Below, piece after piece: positions 19,700 to 30,105 of a stretch of 64,000 bases of DNA. The position numbers and the translations under genes are program-made. Positions within the stretch are counted from its first letter, which is position 1; every line of letters starts with the position of its first letter. The notes under the pieces were generated by a model that was not told the DNA's origin, did not search any database, and saw only the letters and a list, made by a program, of their open reading frames with translations. Origin of the DNA: Acheta domesticus. Taxonomy: Eukaryota; Arthropoda; Insecta; Orthoptera; Gryllidae. The DNA is taken from assembly GCA_031308135.1 (NCBI GenBank), contig JAHLJT010008446.1:166493285-166557284 (forward strand), in the 5' to 3' direction.

Positions 19700-21256
19700 T
19701 TTGTGGAGATGCAGGTCGAATCTGAAGAATCTTTATAGGAGGCACGTGGACAATTAATCAATCCCACAGGTGAATATTAAGAGATAAAATGGCGTTGCTT
19801 TATGTGCCATGCGCCAATGAATAAAAAATAGAAAACTAGTATATTCCTGAGGTGAAAGGGTAAAAAACTGAAAAGACTGTGATGTTGCATTCCGTGGTGT
19901 ACAAATATTTCAAAAGAACTCATTCTTGCACGCAAAAAGTTCGACCGAAGTTCACTGAGGGAATCGGACCGGTGCAATTCACAGCCCGTAATATGGTCGA
20001 TGTCCTTGCATTTGTCAGTTGCTAGGTCGCGTCACATCGTGGTTTATATCGTATGGCAAACAGGCACGTGAACCTGCCACCGCCGCCAAGTGATTCGCCT
20101 ATTAGCCGCGTGTCAGTTTTGCCTCAAATCAGCAGATTGCGAAGTTCATGGCCTTGCCCGCAGAGTGGTCATGACTGAATAAGCACCTGCATGGAGTCAT
20201 CTTTGGGGTTAAACATTTATTCTCTTGCATAAAAAAGTTTTTTCCTGTTTGCCTATTTTCGTGGTTGTACATTACGGAAATATCAAAGAAAAATATTGAA
20301 AGTTACTACAATGTCCCTGAAGTAAACTATTTCAACTCCCTTACATTCTGTACAATGTAGTAGCCTTGATAACCCGTCCTTCCTTTAATTAGAAAACGCT
20401 AAGAAAGTAAATAATTCAGTACTGCAGACATTCGCTTGCAAAGAGAACTGAATTACATCGTTCTACAAAATAGGCATTAGAGGAATTCGGGATAGGCATC
20501 GATACTATTAAATCGAAGAAATGGCCTTCACTCATTTATGCACGTATTGCTTACTACATTGCAAATGAAACACACAAAAAATAAAACGTTTCCCTTGTAG
20601 CCGTCAACTACCTCGTGAAGTAATTTCACGAAGAAACTCGAAGATTTGGGACAGAGACATGCTCTCATCTTTCTTGTGGAAAAGGAAAACGACGGGTAGA
20701 ATGTTTATTCAACTTAGAGAAATGGGTAGTATTTGCCGTTTGTTGCAAATTAGATATTCCACATAGAACACACTAGCATATTTTGCAATAACTGGTATTT
20801 CGCAATGCATTTTTGTGACAGCAGAAAGTGCATCTGTCTGTACCACATATTACTTGAGAGAGAATAATATGACGGGTAGTATTAAGGAAGTTTATGGGTA
20901 TTTTACTGTACCGACTGATAGTTTTAATTAGGAAAGATACATTCATTTTGGGGGGAAATATTGATATCTATCAATTTCATCTGAGATATATCGTGCAGTC
21001 ATTTATCGAGAAGTCAAAATCTGTCTATTATTTATTGATTTATTTAAGGTCGCTTTAAAAACATCTGTGGTCATTGGCGACAACTATTGATTTATACTAG
21101 AGATACACTTTTTAAAATTTAGAGTAAACAGAAGTAATAACGATAAACTGAAATATGAAGTACAATAAATTGTGCAATTATTAATATCATATTATCTAAA
21201 CCAGCTAAATTAATATAAGTTAAAATTAATCTATAGTTAGTCTGAAAATTCAGAAT

Positions 21257-21873
21257 ATGACAGCCAGGAGATCATTCAAATTCCAGAGAAAATCAATAAA
21301 CTTGGTATTTTCATGAACAAATATTTCATTTCCGAAACCCTTTTTTGTTTATCACGACATTTAGAATAATCTTCATGTGGCAGTCTTAAGCCCAAGGCAC
21401 TAGTTCATATGAATATGTGCTAAAAATAACAATTCGAGCATTCCAGGAGATTCAATGTTTTTCATGTGTTCATCATTTACGTTTACGCCGCCGTGTACCG
21501 TGGCTATCATTTTGAACAAAACTGAATTTTCAATAAGTACATTTAAAATATTTATTAAACAGAACCTACAATCATTTTATACTATTAACGTTTTCTAGTG
21601 TAAGCTACGCGATGCTTTTATTATTTTTATACAGAATATTACTCGACTGTTTCACCGTTTACGCGGAGAAACGAGGAAATGCTCCGCGCAGAAGGAGTCG
21701 CCGCCGTCTGCAGTGTCGTAGCGGCCGGTTTGAATTTCGCGGCCCGGAAGTGACTTTTAAACTCAATTTTCTCAAAGACAAAATTTTTTCGGAAAAACTG
21801 GACCTGCCATTTTTCATGACATGCAACACTGAATTTGGGGTATTTTTTGTAACGGGAGCTTCTGGACACTCTG
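21257..21873 (-). repeat. Right terminal inverted repeat
   Basis: Reverse complement of the left arm with scattered substitutions and a few small indels. It is about 20 bases shorter. Confidence 0.9.
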
Positions 21874-21875
21874 TA

Positions 21876-22742
21876 TATATATATTACGATTTGAAACACA
21901 AATTCAAAACTACTCGATACACCGTGTTCGTAACGTTCAAATAAACTCAATCGTCACTCTCACAAAAATAAAACAAGTATTAAGTTAGCACAGTGATATA
22001 ATATCGAAAATAAACTGATCTGTTTATAGATTTTGACACTTATCATCAACTCGTAAATCTGAAGTTCGTTAAGGTTCAGTAATCTTTAAAATTCGTCATC
22101 TGCTGTTTCGTTTTGGTTGTAGCATAAAACCTGCCGAAATTATATTTCCAGCTAACCTGCAACAAGTAATGAAAGCACTTAACCACACAAAATACAGTCA
22201 GATCTCTAAAATAGTAGATAAATCACTGAAAATCAAGAGCACAACCAGATGCGTCAGTCCCAAAAGATGGCGTCAACCAGTCTCGTCAAGTTCTGTGAAG
22301 TGTGGTGAGGGGCTGTGAAGTGCTGTGTGGTTATGTAATTTAATGCAGAACTGTGTAGTGTAGTGCAGTGAAGTGTAATTAACGTGATAAATGCCTTTTT
22401 CAATCTAATTTACCCAATAACTACGTAGCTCTTACTGATTTTTATTATCACCAACATACAATTCTTGAAAAAGAATAGTAAAGTTGAAATAATTGTTATA
22501 ACACTTAATATTAGAGATAAAATGCATTTTTGGAATTGTATCGTTTTGTATTGTACTCTTTTATTATTTTTGTTATTGTGATTGTATTTATTGTTAATCA
22601 ACTGCCGCCGGGTCATACCCAATTGCAGTTCAAATAAATTTAATGTACCTTGACACGTTGTATTAATTTGGCTTTCACTACCCTAATTTGTCCCATTCCC
22701 GGCGCGAGAAATCAGCTGCCAGATGTTCCATTTGTTTTCTGA
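21876..22742. other. No gene recognised
   Basis: AT-rich with a GTGAAGTGCTGTG-like low-complexity patch at about 22290-22380. No coding or RNA signature. Confidence 0.45.
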
Positions 22743-23690
22743 CGTAAGGCTTACTGGCCTGTAACTGGAAATGCAAGAACGACTTCCGTTTTTAAATATT
22801 GGAACCACTATGTACCTTTTCCAGTCGTAAGGCACGCTACACTTATTTATGCCTATTTGAAACAATGTCGTGAAGTGTGTAATCATCGATTCCCCTCCAA
22901 TTTTTAATAGTTCTCCGCCGATACCATCAAACCCTACGGATTATTGCTTCCTATATTACGAATACTTTGTCTAATGAGTCGTGATTGTACCAGACATTTC
23001 TCTCCTTCAGTTGTTCCGAAAGTACTGAGAGTATCCGATCCTAACCCGAATACCGATTTGAAATATGTACTGAAATGTTCGGCTTTTCACTTATTGGTTA
23101 GAATACATTTTCCGTTTCCGTCTCTAAAAGGCGGAATAAATTCTTTATTTCTCCTTTTTTGTTTTGCATACCTATAAAAATGTTTCCAACTTGGTTGCTC
23201 GTTTAGTAGAATTTTACGGAAATAATTTTCTTGCGCTATACGTTTTTGCTGTACTAATTTGTTACGTAGATTTTTGAAGAGAGTCGCGTAGAGAAGACCT
23301 TTTTGCGATTAACGTACGCTCTCCTGACCATTCTTTTAGTTTCCTGATATTAACTGTGTAATACGCTGGATCACTATTTTCTTTAACTATCTTAGTTGAA
23401 ACAAACAGTTCTCTACATATAAACATGCTTCGTTTAAATGAGTTCCATGTTTCTTCCACGTTTGTACCATTCCCAGACGCCGTAGTTCCGTATTAAGTAT
23501 TCCTGACAATCTTTTGTGTCAGCATGACTGTACTGAAATAACAGTTTGCTTATGTTTATCGTGCATCTGGTTCCCTGCCACGCCACCTGCAATAGCACAC
23601 CCTCGTGGTCACTGATTCCTGGTATTGTTTCTTGAGCCATCAACATCTGTTCTGGGCGTACTAAAAATACGTCAAGCACCGCATTAGCCC
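22743..23690 (-). pseudogene. LINE fragment: endonuclease end plus RT start
   Basis: Reading from 23690 down: the end of an EEP endonuclease (LDVFLVRPEQML, GISDHEGVLL with the conserved SDH motif), a linker (WNSFKRSMFI, KLKEWSGERTL), AQENYFRKILL, YRYAKQKRRNKEFIPPF, a segment around FDGIGGELLKIGG, and the RT start VPYDWKRYIVVPIFKNGSRS and SYRPVSLTS. It resembles the family A LINE at 43695-50078 (compare GISDHKAVLFDL and AQEAYLKNIL there). Coding similarity ends suddenly at about 22743, inside RT motif 1-2, so the rest of the RT and the 3' end are missing. One or two stops and frameshifts are present. Confidence 0.8.
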
Positions 23691-23698
23691 TTGTGGCA

Positions 23699-24080
23699 AC
23701 ACAGGGTGGCCAGCGAACCTGGAATCCTTGAAAACCGAGAAAAAACCGTGAATTTGAAAAAACAGGGAATTTGTTTAAAATAGGAATTTTTCGTTATTTT
23801 CAGATTTATCCCCATCTTTTAGTAGAGGTCTGCATTTTCCGCAATTTGTACCGACCAGCGCTCGCTCGCCTCTCTTCTCCCGAGACCACGCCCTCGACTG
23901 TCCTTCGCAGCCGGTTGCGGACTCCCGGGAGCCGGCGGTCGACCGAGACTCGGCCGGTTGTCGACAACCGGCGGAGCCCGTTCAGGCGATCTGCGCCACG
24001 TTACAATCGGCCGACACGTCGGAGAAAATATCTAATGTCAAGTTTCAGGAAAAGGAAGGAGTATTGAATGGATTTTGAAA
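23699..24080. repeat. Repeat-like start plus GC-rich patch with 20-base palindrome
   Basis: The segment beginning GGGTGGCCAGCGAACCTGGA, followed by runs resembling GAAAAAACCGTGAATTTGAA, looks like the end of a short dispersed element of a kind often seen in arthropod genomes; I recall this only by pattern. A GC-rich patch follows (23860-24020) containing the perfect palindrome GCCGGTTGTCGACAACCGGC at 23953-23972. No matching opposite end was found, so element boundaries are unknown. Confidence 0.4.
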
Positions 24081-24542
24081 TAAATGACCAATAATTTCGT
24101 TTTTTTTCAAAATGTAATAAACTAATTTTAATATAATGTTCAAATAATAAATTTTAATAATGAAAAAGAAGAATAAAATGCTTCAAAATTCGACTCCCCT
24201 GACGCACTGGAGAACCTCAAGCGGATCTATTACAGTTCAACCTGTGAATTCAAAGAAAAGGCATTCAAAATTTTTAGAGATACATTCCGTAATTCCGTAA
24301 TGTATAAGATAAATTTGCAATGAATAGACATCGGATGTTTAGGAAATTGCCTATTGTATTGTAATGAACATAAAATTCCCTTCATTTTATGTGGTGTAAA
24401 TACAAATCCTCTGCTAAATTCAGATGCAAGTGCAATGAAAAATATTAGTACCTTTCCCTTCCAATTTTGTATTTTTGTTGTCTTTTTTCAGATAATTTTG
24501 TTTTTGTAATTTTCAGGCCCTAAAAACGCAGGCCTTAGTTTC

Positions 24543-25307
24543 TTAACCCGGCAGTAAGCGCGCGGGGTGCCTGAGTCACCCCAGCATTGTTTCGGAGCTC
24601 ACTGTACTTTTAGTTTTAATCATAATCTTGCGAGCTTCTCAATACCTTTCGAGGAAAGCTTTGTGCACGTTATCTCGACCCTTCTCTTTCCACTGCTTCC
24701 TGTCCTTTCCTGGAAATTTCGTCGCAAAGGCGATGGCGCCCTGCGTGGGGGCCACCGACTCACCACGCGCAACCTTTGTTATCGCTTCCTCCCACGATGT
24801 TATCACCAGGACGGCTAAGAGAGCAGTTTAATTTTCAAATATACACCATGGTAAGTTCTTTTGTTCGAAAATATTTTTTCATAACAAATATTTTAATGAT
24901 ATTATTGGAAGATATTTACATTATTGTGATATACTTGTAGGTGTATTTGTATATATTTATTTATATTGTAATGTATGTTGTACTCTGTAATACGTTTACA
25001 TCATATTTTAATCATATTACTTGTATTCTTATAATTTTTACTGTTTTTTAGGCGCAGAAGAGATTTCATCTTATACGCGATGAGGAAAAAAATCATTAAC
25101 TCCTGAAAGTTGTTTGCAAAACGAACATTTAAAAAAATTAAAATTTTATTTGTACTTGTTTCCAAATTATGTATTAATACTTGAAAATAAACACGTATTT
25201 ATTAAAGAAACAAATAGATTATTATTAATTATTTTCTTGACATTTTTACTGTGGGGTGACCAAGGCATCCCGCGCGCCTCAATTTGTCATAAAACTTGCC
25301 GGGTTAA
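24543..25307. mobile_element. Non-autonomous piggyBac-type element
   Basis: Flanked by TTAA on both sides (24543-24546, 25304-25307), the diagnostic piggyBac target duplication. The tips are inverted: CCCGGCAG at the left and CCCGGCAAG at the right, read inward. A 26-base subterminal inverted repeat, GCGCGCGGGRTGCC plus GTCACCCCA, follows after 3 bases at the left (24558-24583) but about 17 bases at the right (25252-25277). Short and long spacers of this kind are characteristic of piggyBac. The 757-base interior has no intact transposase. ATGGTAAGT at 24848 and TTTTTTAGGCGCAG at 25044 could be the remains of a first exon and intron. Confidence 0.85.
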
Positions 25308-25361
25308 CATCCGATGTCTAGTAATAACCAATGTGTATAATACGTACAAAATTATGATGAA

Positions 25362-27527
25362 TCAGTAAGAGATCATCCACCTTATCGCGTGTTTTTTCCA
25401 CCACTTCAAAATTCCCCTTCGGCAGAATTCAGATTTCGAGAGCAATAGATATCTGTCTAGCTCATCATGAGCACGGACATGCCCATCTTCTTCATCTTCA
25501 TCCAAACTCCAGTTCAATTTGGACTTCTTAACGGGAAGCAGTTGTTCATTGTTTGCTTCAACATGTTCTGAAAATTTAAGGAAGACATTGGGACTGAATA
25601 CTTGTTCCTTTACAATTTGGCCATGGCTTGGTGAGAAAAGAGTGATTACAACAAAACTATTTACAGAAAATTCCAATATATTCCGCAAAACTATCAAAAT
25701 GGAAAGTGGAAGTTTTATACGGCTAACTGAATGACTCCTAAAATTACTTTAAGTTACTAATGGCAGAAACCGCACCGCTTCGACTCTAAAAATACTGCAG
25801 AAGTAGGTGGCGGGTAATAAACGTTCTAGATTCTCGTAATATTCATTCTAATAATTTGCAGCTGGACACAAATACTTGGCAATTCGTTTGCTAATTTATT
25901 TCTAAACAATAAATTAATAAAAAATAATCTATTTCAGTGAAATAAGCTTACCATTAACTGCCAGTTCTGAACACAATCTCAGAACTTCTGTATAGGCGAC
26001 TTCCTTTTCCTTCACACGTGAGTTTCTTCAAATGACGCCGCGATGGCCACAGAGCCGTGGCACGTAATGGATTTTCTCAATGTGGCACTTCCCTCTGATG
26101 AAATAAGCTGCTCGCCTTTTAAGTTTTGCCAGAATCTAAAGACGGTGTAACCATGCACAAAATTACATTAAAGTAATTTGTCGGCATTTTGAAAATTATC
26201 ATAACGTTTGAAATATTACTTACTTCTTTGTCGCTGTCTTTTGGTTCACAATGATCCAATAGTGATAGTGTACCAGGGCAACACACGTTCAAGTGTTGTT
26301 ATTTTTCCCTTTTCCAAATCCAAACTAGCTTCTTTGAAGGGAGTGAGAAAATCTATCAATACTCGCACACGTTCTTCATTAAACTTTTCTAAGAGTTTTG
26401 ATTGCCCGCGGGATTCTAGAACTTCACGAATCTCTTGGATTTTTTTTTCAAGGTAATTGAGCATCAATTCCATCATCATCGCGTTATGGCTTCTTGTTTG
26501 ACGGAGTACTGCAGTCGCGCCGATTCACCCGATCTCTTCAAATAGCCTACTATAGCTCTAGCTGATTGTAGACAAGACAGTACTTCAAGAGTTTTTTCTT
26601 CTAAAAAGTTGTCTTCAAATGTGTGTCGAAGAACAGTCATGAGGCAGTGGTCAAAACAAGGCAAACGGTAGTAATATTCAAATGCCTTCTTCATATTAGC
26701 ACCTTGGTCGGTAACAAAGTGACATTGTTGAAGTGAATGGCTGTCAATATCTAAATCGAGCAATCTTTCTTCAATTTCGTGCCGAATGTTTTCTTCTGTC
26801 TTCGGCAAATCTGGAAATTCACTTGTTACCAAAACGAGTGTTTCTAAGTCCCAGTCATCATAGATATAATGTGAAGTCACTGTCAAAAAACATCTCTTCT
26901 TGTAATTATCAGTCCACAGGTCGGCGTCAAAAGCAACATCTTTTTAGCTATGGCAAATTTCAGCTTGGGAATTATTGTCGCCCGTATTTTGTTGGCCTTT
27001 TCTTTAACGTGTCTTGCGACGGTAGTTGGATGTGGAAGAACATCTTCTACTTTGACCTTCCCGTGTGTGGCGCCAATATCAATGAGTTCTTGCGAATAAT
27101 TTTGGAAACCCATTTTCCCACAAGTATTGAATGGCAGTAAATCTATTCCACTCATATCTACTAATTTGTCAACAACACGTTGCTTCACACTGCTCAGTAC
27201 TGTAAGTGGAATTTGTCTAACACCTTCAGATGCGCATTTGCTCTTGCAGTGTCGAATCATACCTGACGTGCTGGACTGGTATGTTAGAACCGTCTCACAC
27301 GCAGTACACTGTACGAAACCAGTAGGTTCCTCAGTGACTGGATCTACTACAAGAGAGAACTTCTTCCAAGCTTCACTTTTCCCCTCCTCTTCTGATATAT
27401 CTTTCTTTCTTAGGACTAACAAGCCACTACTAATTTCTTCCAGAATATTTCTCTTCCGTTCTTGACTATTACGTTTACGAACCCCAGCTTCTCTTCGTTG
27501 ATCCATAACGCCGTCTACATCATTCAA
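25362..27527 (-). pseudogene. hAT-family transposase, broken
   Basis: Decayed hAT transposase (BED-finger cut-and-paste enzyme) read from 27527 to 25362. The N-terminus (214-codon frame) carries a BED-type zinc finger: FVQCTACETVLTYQSS then MIRHCKSKC. The catalytic part follows in another frame: DVAFDADLWTDNYKKRC (the DLWT motif with the first Asp) runs into FLTVTSHYIYDDWDLETLVL, then VTDQGANMKKAF (second Asp), then YRLPCFDHCL. A single-base frameshift near 26945 splits the first catalytic motif from the N-terminus. The helical insertion domain is partly readable (NYLEKKIQEI, KFNEERVRVLIDFL). The C-terminal dimerisation region begins with ELDRYLLLS and GILKWWKKH and then stops; the usual SER motif is absent. 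A segment at 25740-26230 breaks the frame and has splice-site-like borders. Confidence 0.85.
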
Positions 27528-27606
27528 AACTCAGTTGACAACTGATTGTGAGCAGACTGCGAATGAAGATTCCTCCCGTTGCGCGCGCGGTTAGTATTAC
27601 ATCGAG

Positions 27607-27971
27607 GTAGGGTTGCCACCTTCGAAGAACACATGACCCGGAGATCACTAATTTCACGGGGGGAGGGGGGAGTTAACGAAAAGTCAATACATAAATTGAC
27701 AATTAACATTTATTTTAAAATAATATACATTTTTTGCGATTAATTTTTTCCTAAGTTATACATTTATAATGTTAATAACGCCTTAATTACTATACTTAAT
27801 TACAATAAGTGCACTATTTTTTTCCACTAGACATGGTGAACTCGATGAAATTAAATTATTAAACATAGATTATTTTTTAATGAACATCTTTAATGACCCG
27901 GATATTTTCAAAAGTAACCCGGAGCCCGGATATCACTCCTGAAACCTGGAGAGGTGGCAAGGCAACCCTAC
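27607..27971. mobile_element. Short TIR element (MITE-like)
   Basis: About 365 bases, beginning GTAGGGTTGCCACCTTCG and ending GGTGGCAAGGCAACCCTAC, which are inverted with respect to each other. Just inside both ends are ACCCGGAGATCACT-like and CCCGGATATCACT-like words. There is no coding capacity and no clear target duplication. GGGTTGCCACC tips are a recurring pattern in arthropod short repeats; the superfamily is not assigned. Confidence 0.65.
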
Positions 27972-27983
27972 GTAGATGATAAC

Positions 27984-28083
27984 NNNNNNNNNNNNNNNNN
28001 NNNNNNNNNNNNNNNNNNNNNNNNNNNNNNNNNNNNNNNNNNNNNNNNNNNNNNNNNNNNNNNNNNNNNNNNNNNNNNNNNNN
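27984..28083. other. Assembly gap (100 N)
   Basis: Exactly 100 undetermined bases, a standard placeholder, so the true distance is unknown. Confidence 0.99.
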
Positions 28084-29327
28084 GATCAGTGGTTTACCCA
28101 GAGGGAGGGGGTCTCGTGGAGCTTCAGTACTACTCCACAGAAGCCAATGATTCACAATTACAGCTTTTACAATTTTTTAATTGCAATTATCTTATCTTGT
28201 ATTGAAACGAAAAATAATTGAGTAACTGAAATATATTGTACTCGTACATATAAAACTTTATATGCATTATTTCGTGAATACATATTTTTTGCCGAATTTA
28301 AATAAAGTTAAACAATGTGTGTATATAATACTGCATAATGTATTTCGAATTATTGAAAAACTCTACCCTTGTGAAGGGCAGAGAGTTGAATTGCTGTGAG
28401 CGCCGTTGTTTGGCCGCCGACTGAGTCGGCCAATTCAGAGGCCATGGCGGCTTATATCAAGTATTTCACAATAAATTAGTACGTCCAATGACGACAAGAC
28501 GTTTTGACGCAAGGAAAATAGTACCCACCTCATTTTTCTTTAGAATATGGGTTTTTCTTATATACTCGTGAAATTATGACCAAATATTCGTTGTGTTCAA
28601 TAAATATGCCTTATATTCGGGTTTGTAAGAAACTTAAATGACATTACCATTGGTACGAAACGAATTATTTTCCCTTAAGCAATATAAATATTAAAAAAAT
28701 CATGCAGTAAAGGTTTAAATTTCTTTTCAGACTCTTTTTTGCCTTAATTCTTTCAAAAAATGATATGTTTTGTCGCTATAAAATTATTTTCAATCAATCG
28801 ATAAATTGTTACTTTTCAACTAATTAATCGTTTAATTGAAATTGTATTTTCTTTCGATTACAATTAATTGAAAGAGTTTTGCGATCACTACGCACGGTGA
28901 CTTTAAATTCCGTACATGGACTGAGCGGCGAAGCTACCAAGCACACCGGCGCCGCTCGAGCGCTCGGCGACTCCCGAGTCTCGCCTACGCTCGACTGTTC
29001 TGCAGCTGAGCGCGAGCCCCAAGGCGGCCGGTCGAAATGTCCGTTATACAGCTATCTCTCCCCCCTAGAGCAAGGTCCCCCATCCTTCGCCGAGCGTCGG
29101 CGCGGAGCCCGAGAGTCTCGAGCGGTTGTTTTCGCCTGATTGCAGAGCTCTATCTTTTAGCATAAATTCACTTACGGTATCGTATTCAGTCAAATGCATG
29201 ATTGAACTCGGTGCATGATAATGGCGATAGAAAAATCGAAATCCGGACGAACAATGCCGCATGTGCGCTTGAGGATTGCGAAGTCCTTGACTCGTGGGTC
29301 ACACATCAATCTCTGTCGCGTGTGTAT
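28084..29327. other. Unassigned; GC-rich patch 28895-29145
   Basis: No gene recognised. A GC-rich patch (GGCGCCGCTCGAGCGCTCGG and similar) lies in AT-rich DNA and resembles in composition the patch at 23860-24020; both contain CTCCCGAGTC/GACTCCCGGGAG-like words. Frames through it have no domain. Confidence 0.35.
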
Positions 29328-29556
29328 AATGCGATTTTATAACTTTTCCCCTCAAGCCCCTATGGCCACGATGAAATATCACTCGGCATTTCGCGTTTTT
29401 CTCTGTCCTGCGCCAGATGTCGCATGATCGCAAGCACTGCTTGATACGGTTGCGATAATGTTATACCTAGCGGTACGACTGAGAAAGACTCGAAATACCA
29501 TGACATATTTCATCGTGAAGACGAGCCGTGAGGGGGCAAAGTTATAAAATCGCATT
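29328..29556. repeat. Foldback element with about 80-base arms
   Basis: The left arm (29328-about 29408) begins AATGCGATTTTATAACTTTT and contains CGATGAAATATCAC. The right arm (about 29478-29556) is its imperfect reverse complement and ends AAAGTTATAAAATCGCATT. The middle of about 70 bases is unpaired. The arms stop matching outside these limits, so this looks like a small foldback element rather than a random palindrome. Confidence 0.75.
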
Positions 29557-30105
29557 CTAGGTGCAACATGGGTAGAGTAGGCAGCACCACAGAGTACATA
29601 TAGTGTTGTCTATGTGTTTGCACGTGTATAGATGAGGTATTCGCAAAACAAACGACAGAAATTGAAGAGCTGAGGCGAGACACTAATGCGTCGCGCCTCT
29701 AATTTGGTGACATCGGTGGTACCACTCTGGTATTTTTCCGACTGAAACCACCATGTTATCACGTATATTACTCAGGACATTTTTCCTTATTTGGTACAAG
29801 AGCGCAGTCGAAGCTATCTTTGCTTTCAGACTACCTGTAGATCGAGTGACTGTGTGCAATTGACAGGGAACATGAAGAAAATGAACATGCGACGATCTTG
29901 ACGGTGTTGCGTGCCAGGAAATATGAGTACACCCTATTCTCAATTTCTGATTGGGGAGGTAGTGACACTAACATTGAAAGACTTTGGCACATCAGTTTGT
30001 GATGTGATGTGCAGCTCCGGTAGCTTTGACGATTTGTCAAGGCACGTTCGTTGATTTATCTTCCTCATTCAGAAGTTGTCTACAATGTCACAATGCGGTT
30101 TCGAA
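29557..30105. other. No gene recognised
   Basis: No coding, RNA or terminal-repeat signal recognised between the foldback element and the piggyBac-like element. Confidence 0.4.

Larger units (their letters stand above)
19061..21873. mobile_element. Long-TIR DNA element, TA target, no transposase seen
   Basis: A 2,813-base element starting CAGGGTGTCC and ending in its inverted counterpart GGACACTCTG, flanked by TA on both sides inside TA-repeats. The terminal inverted repeats are about 620-640 bases each (19061-19699 and 21257-21873) and look roughly 95 percent identical. The interior (19700-21256) has no recognisable transposase; the frame at 19977-19777 has no motif. TA duplication and a CAGGGTGTCC-like tip suggest Tc1/mariner-type mobilisation of a non-autonomous foldback element. 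The superfamily is inferred from tip and target only. Confidence 0.85.

Noticed and set aside
21612..21944. A 110-codon plus-strand frame and the opposite 103-codon frame
   Set aside because: Both lie in the right terminal inverted repeat of the long-TIR element, and the same sequence appears inverted at 19061-19330 with different openings; not coding.
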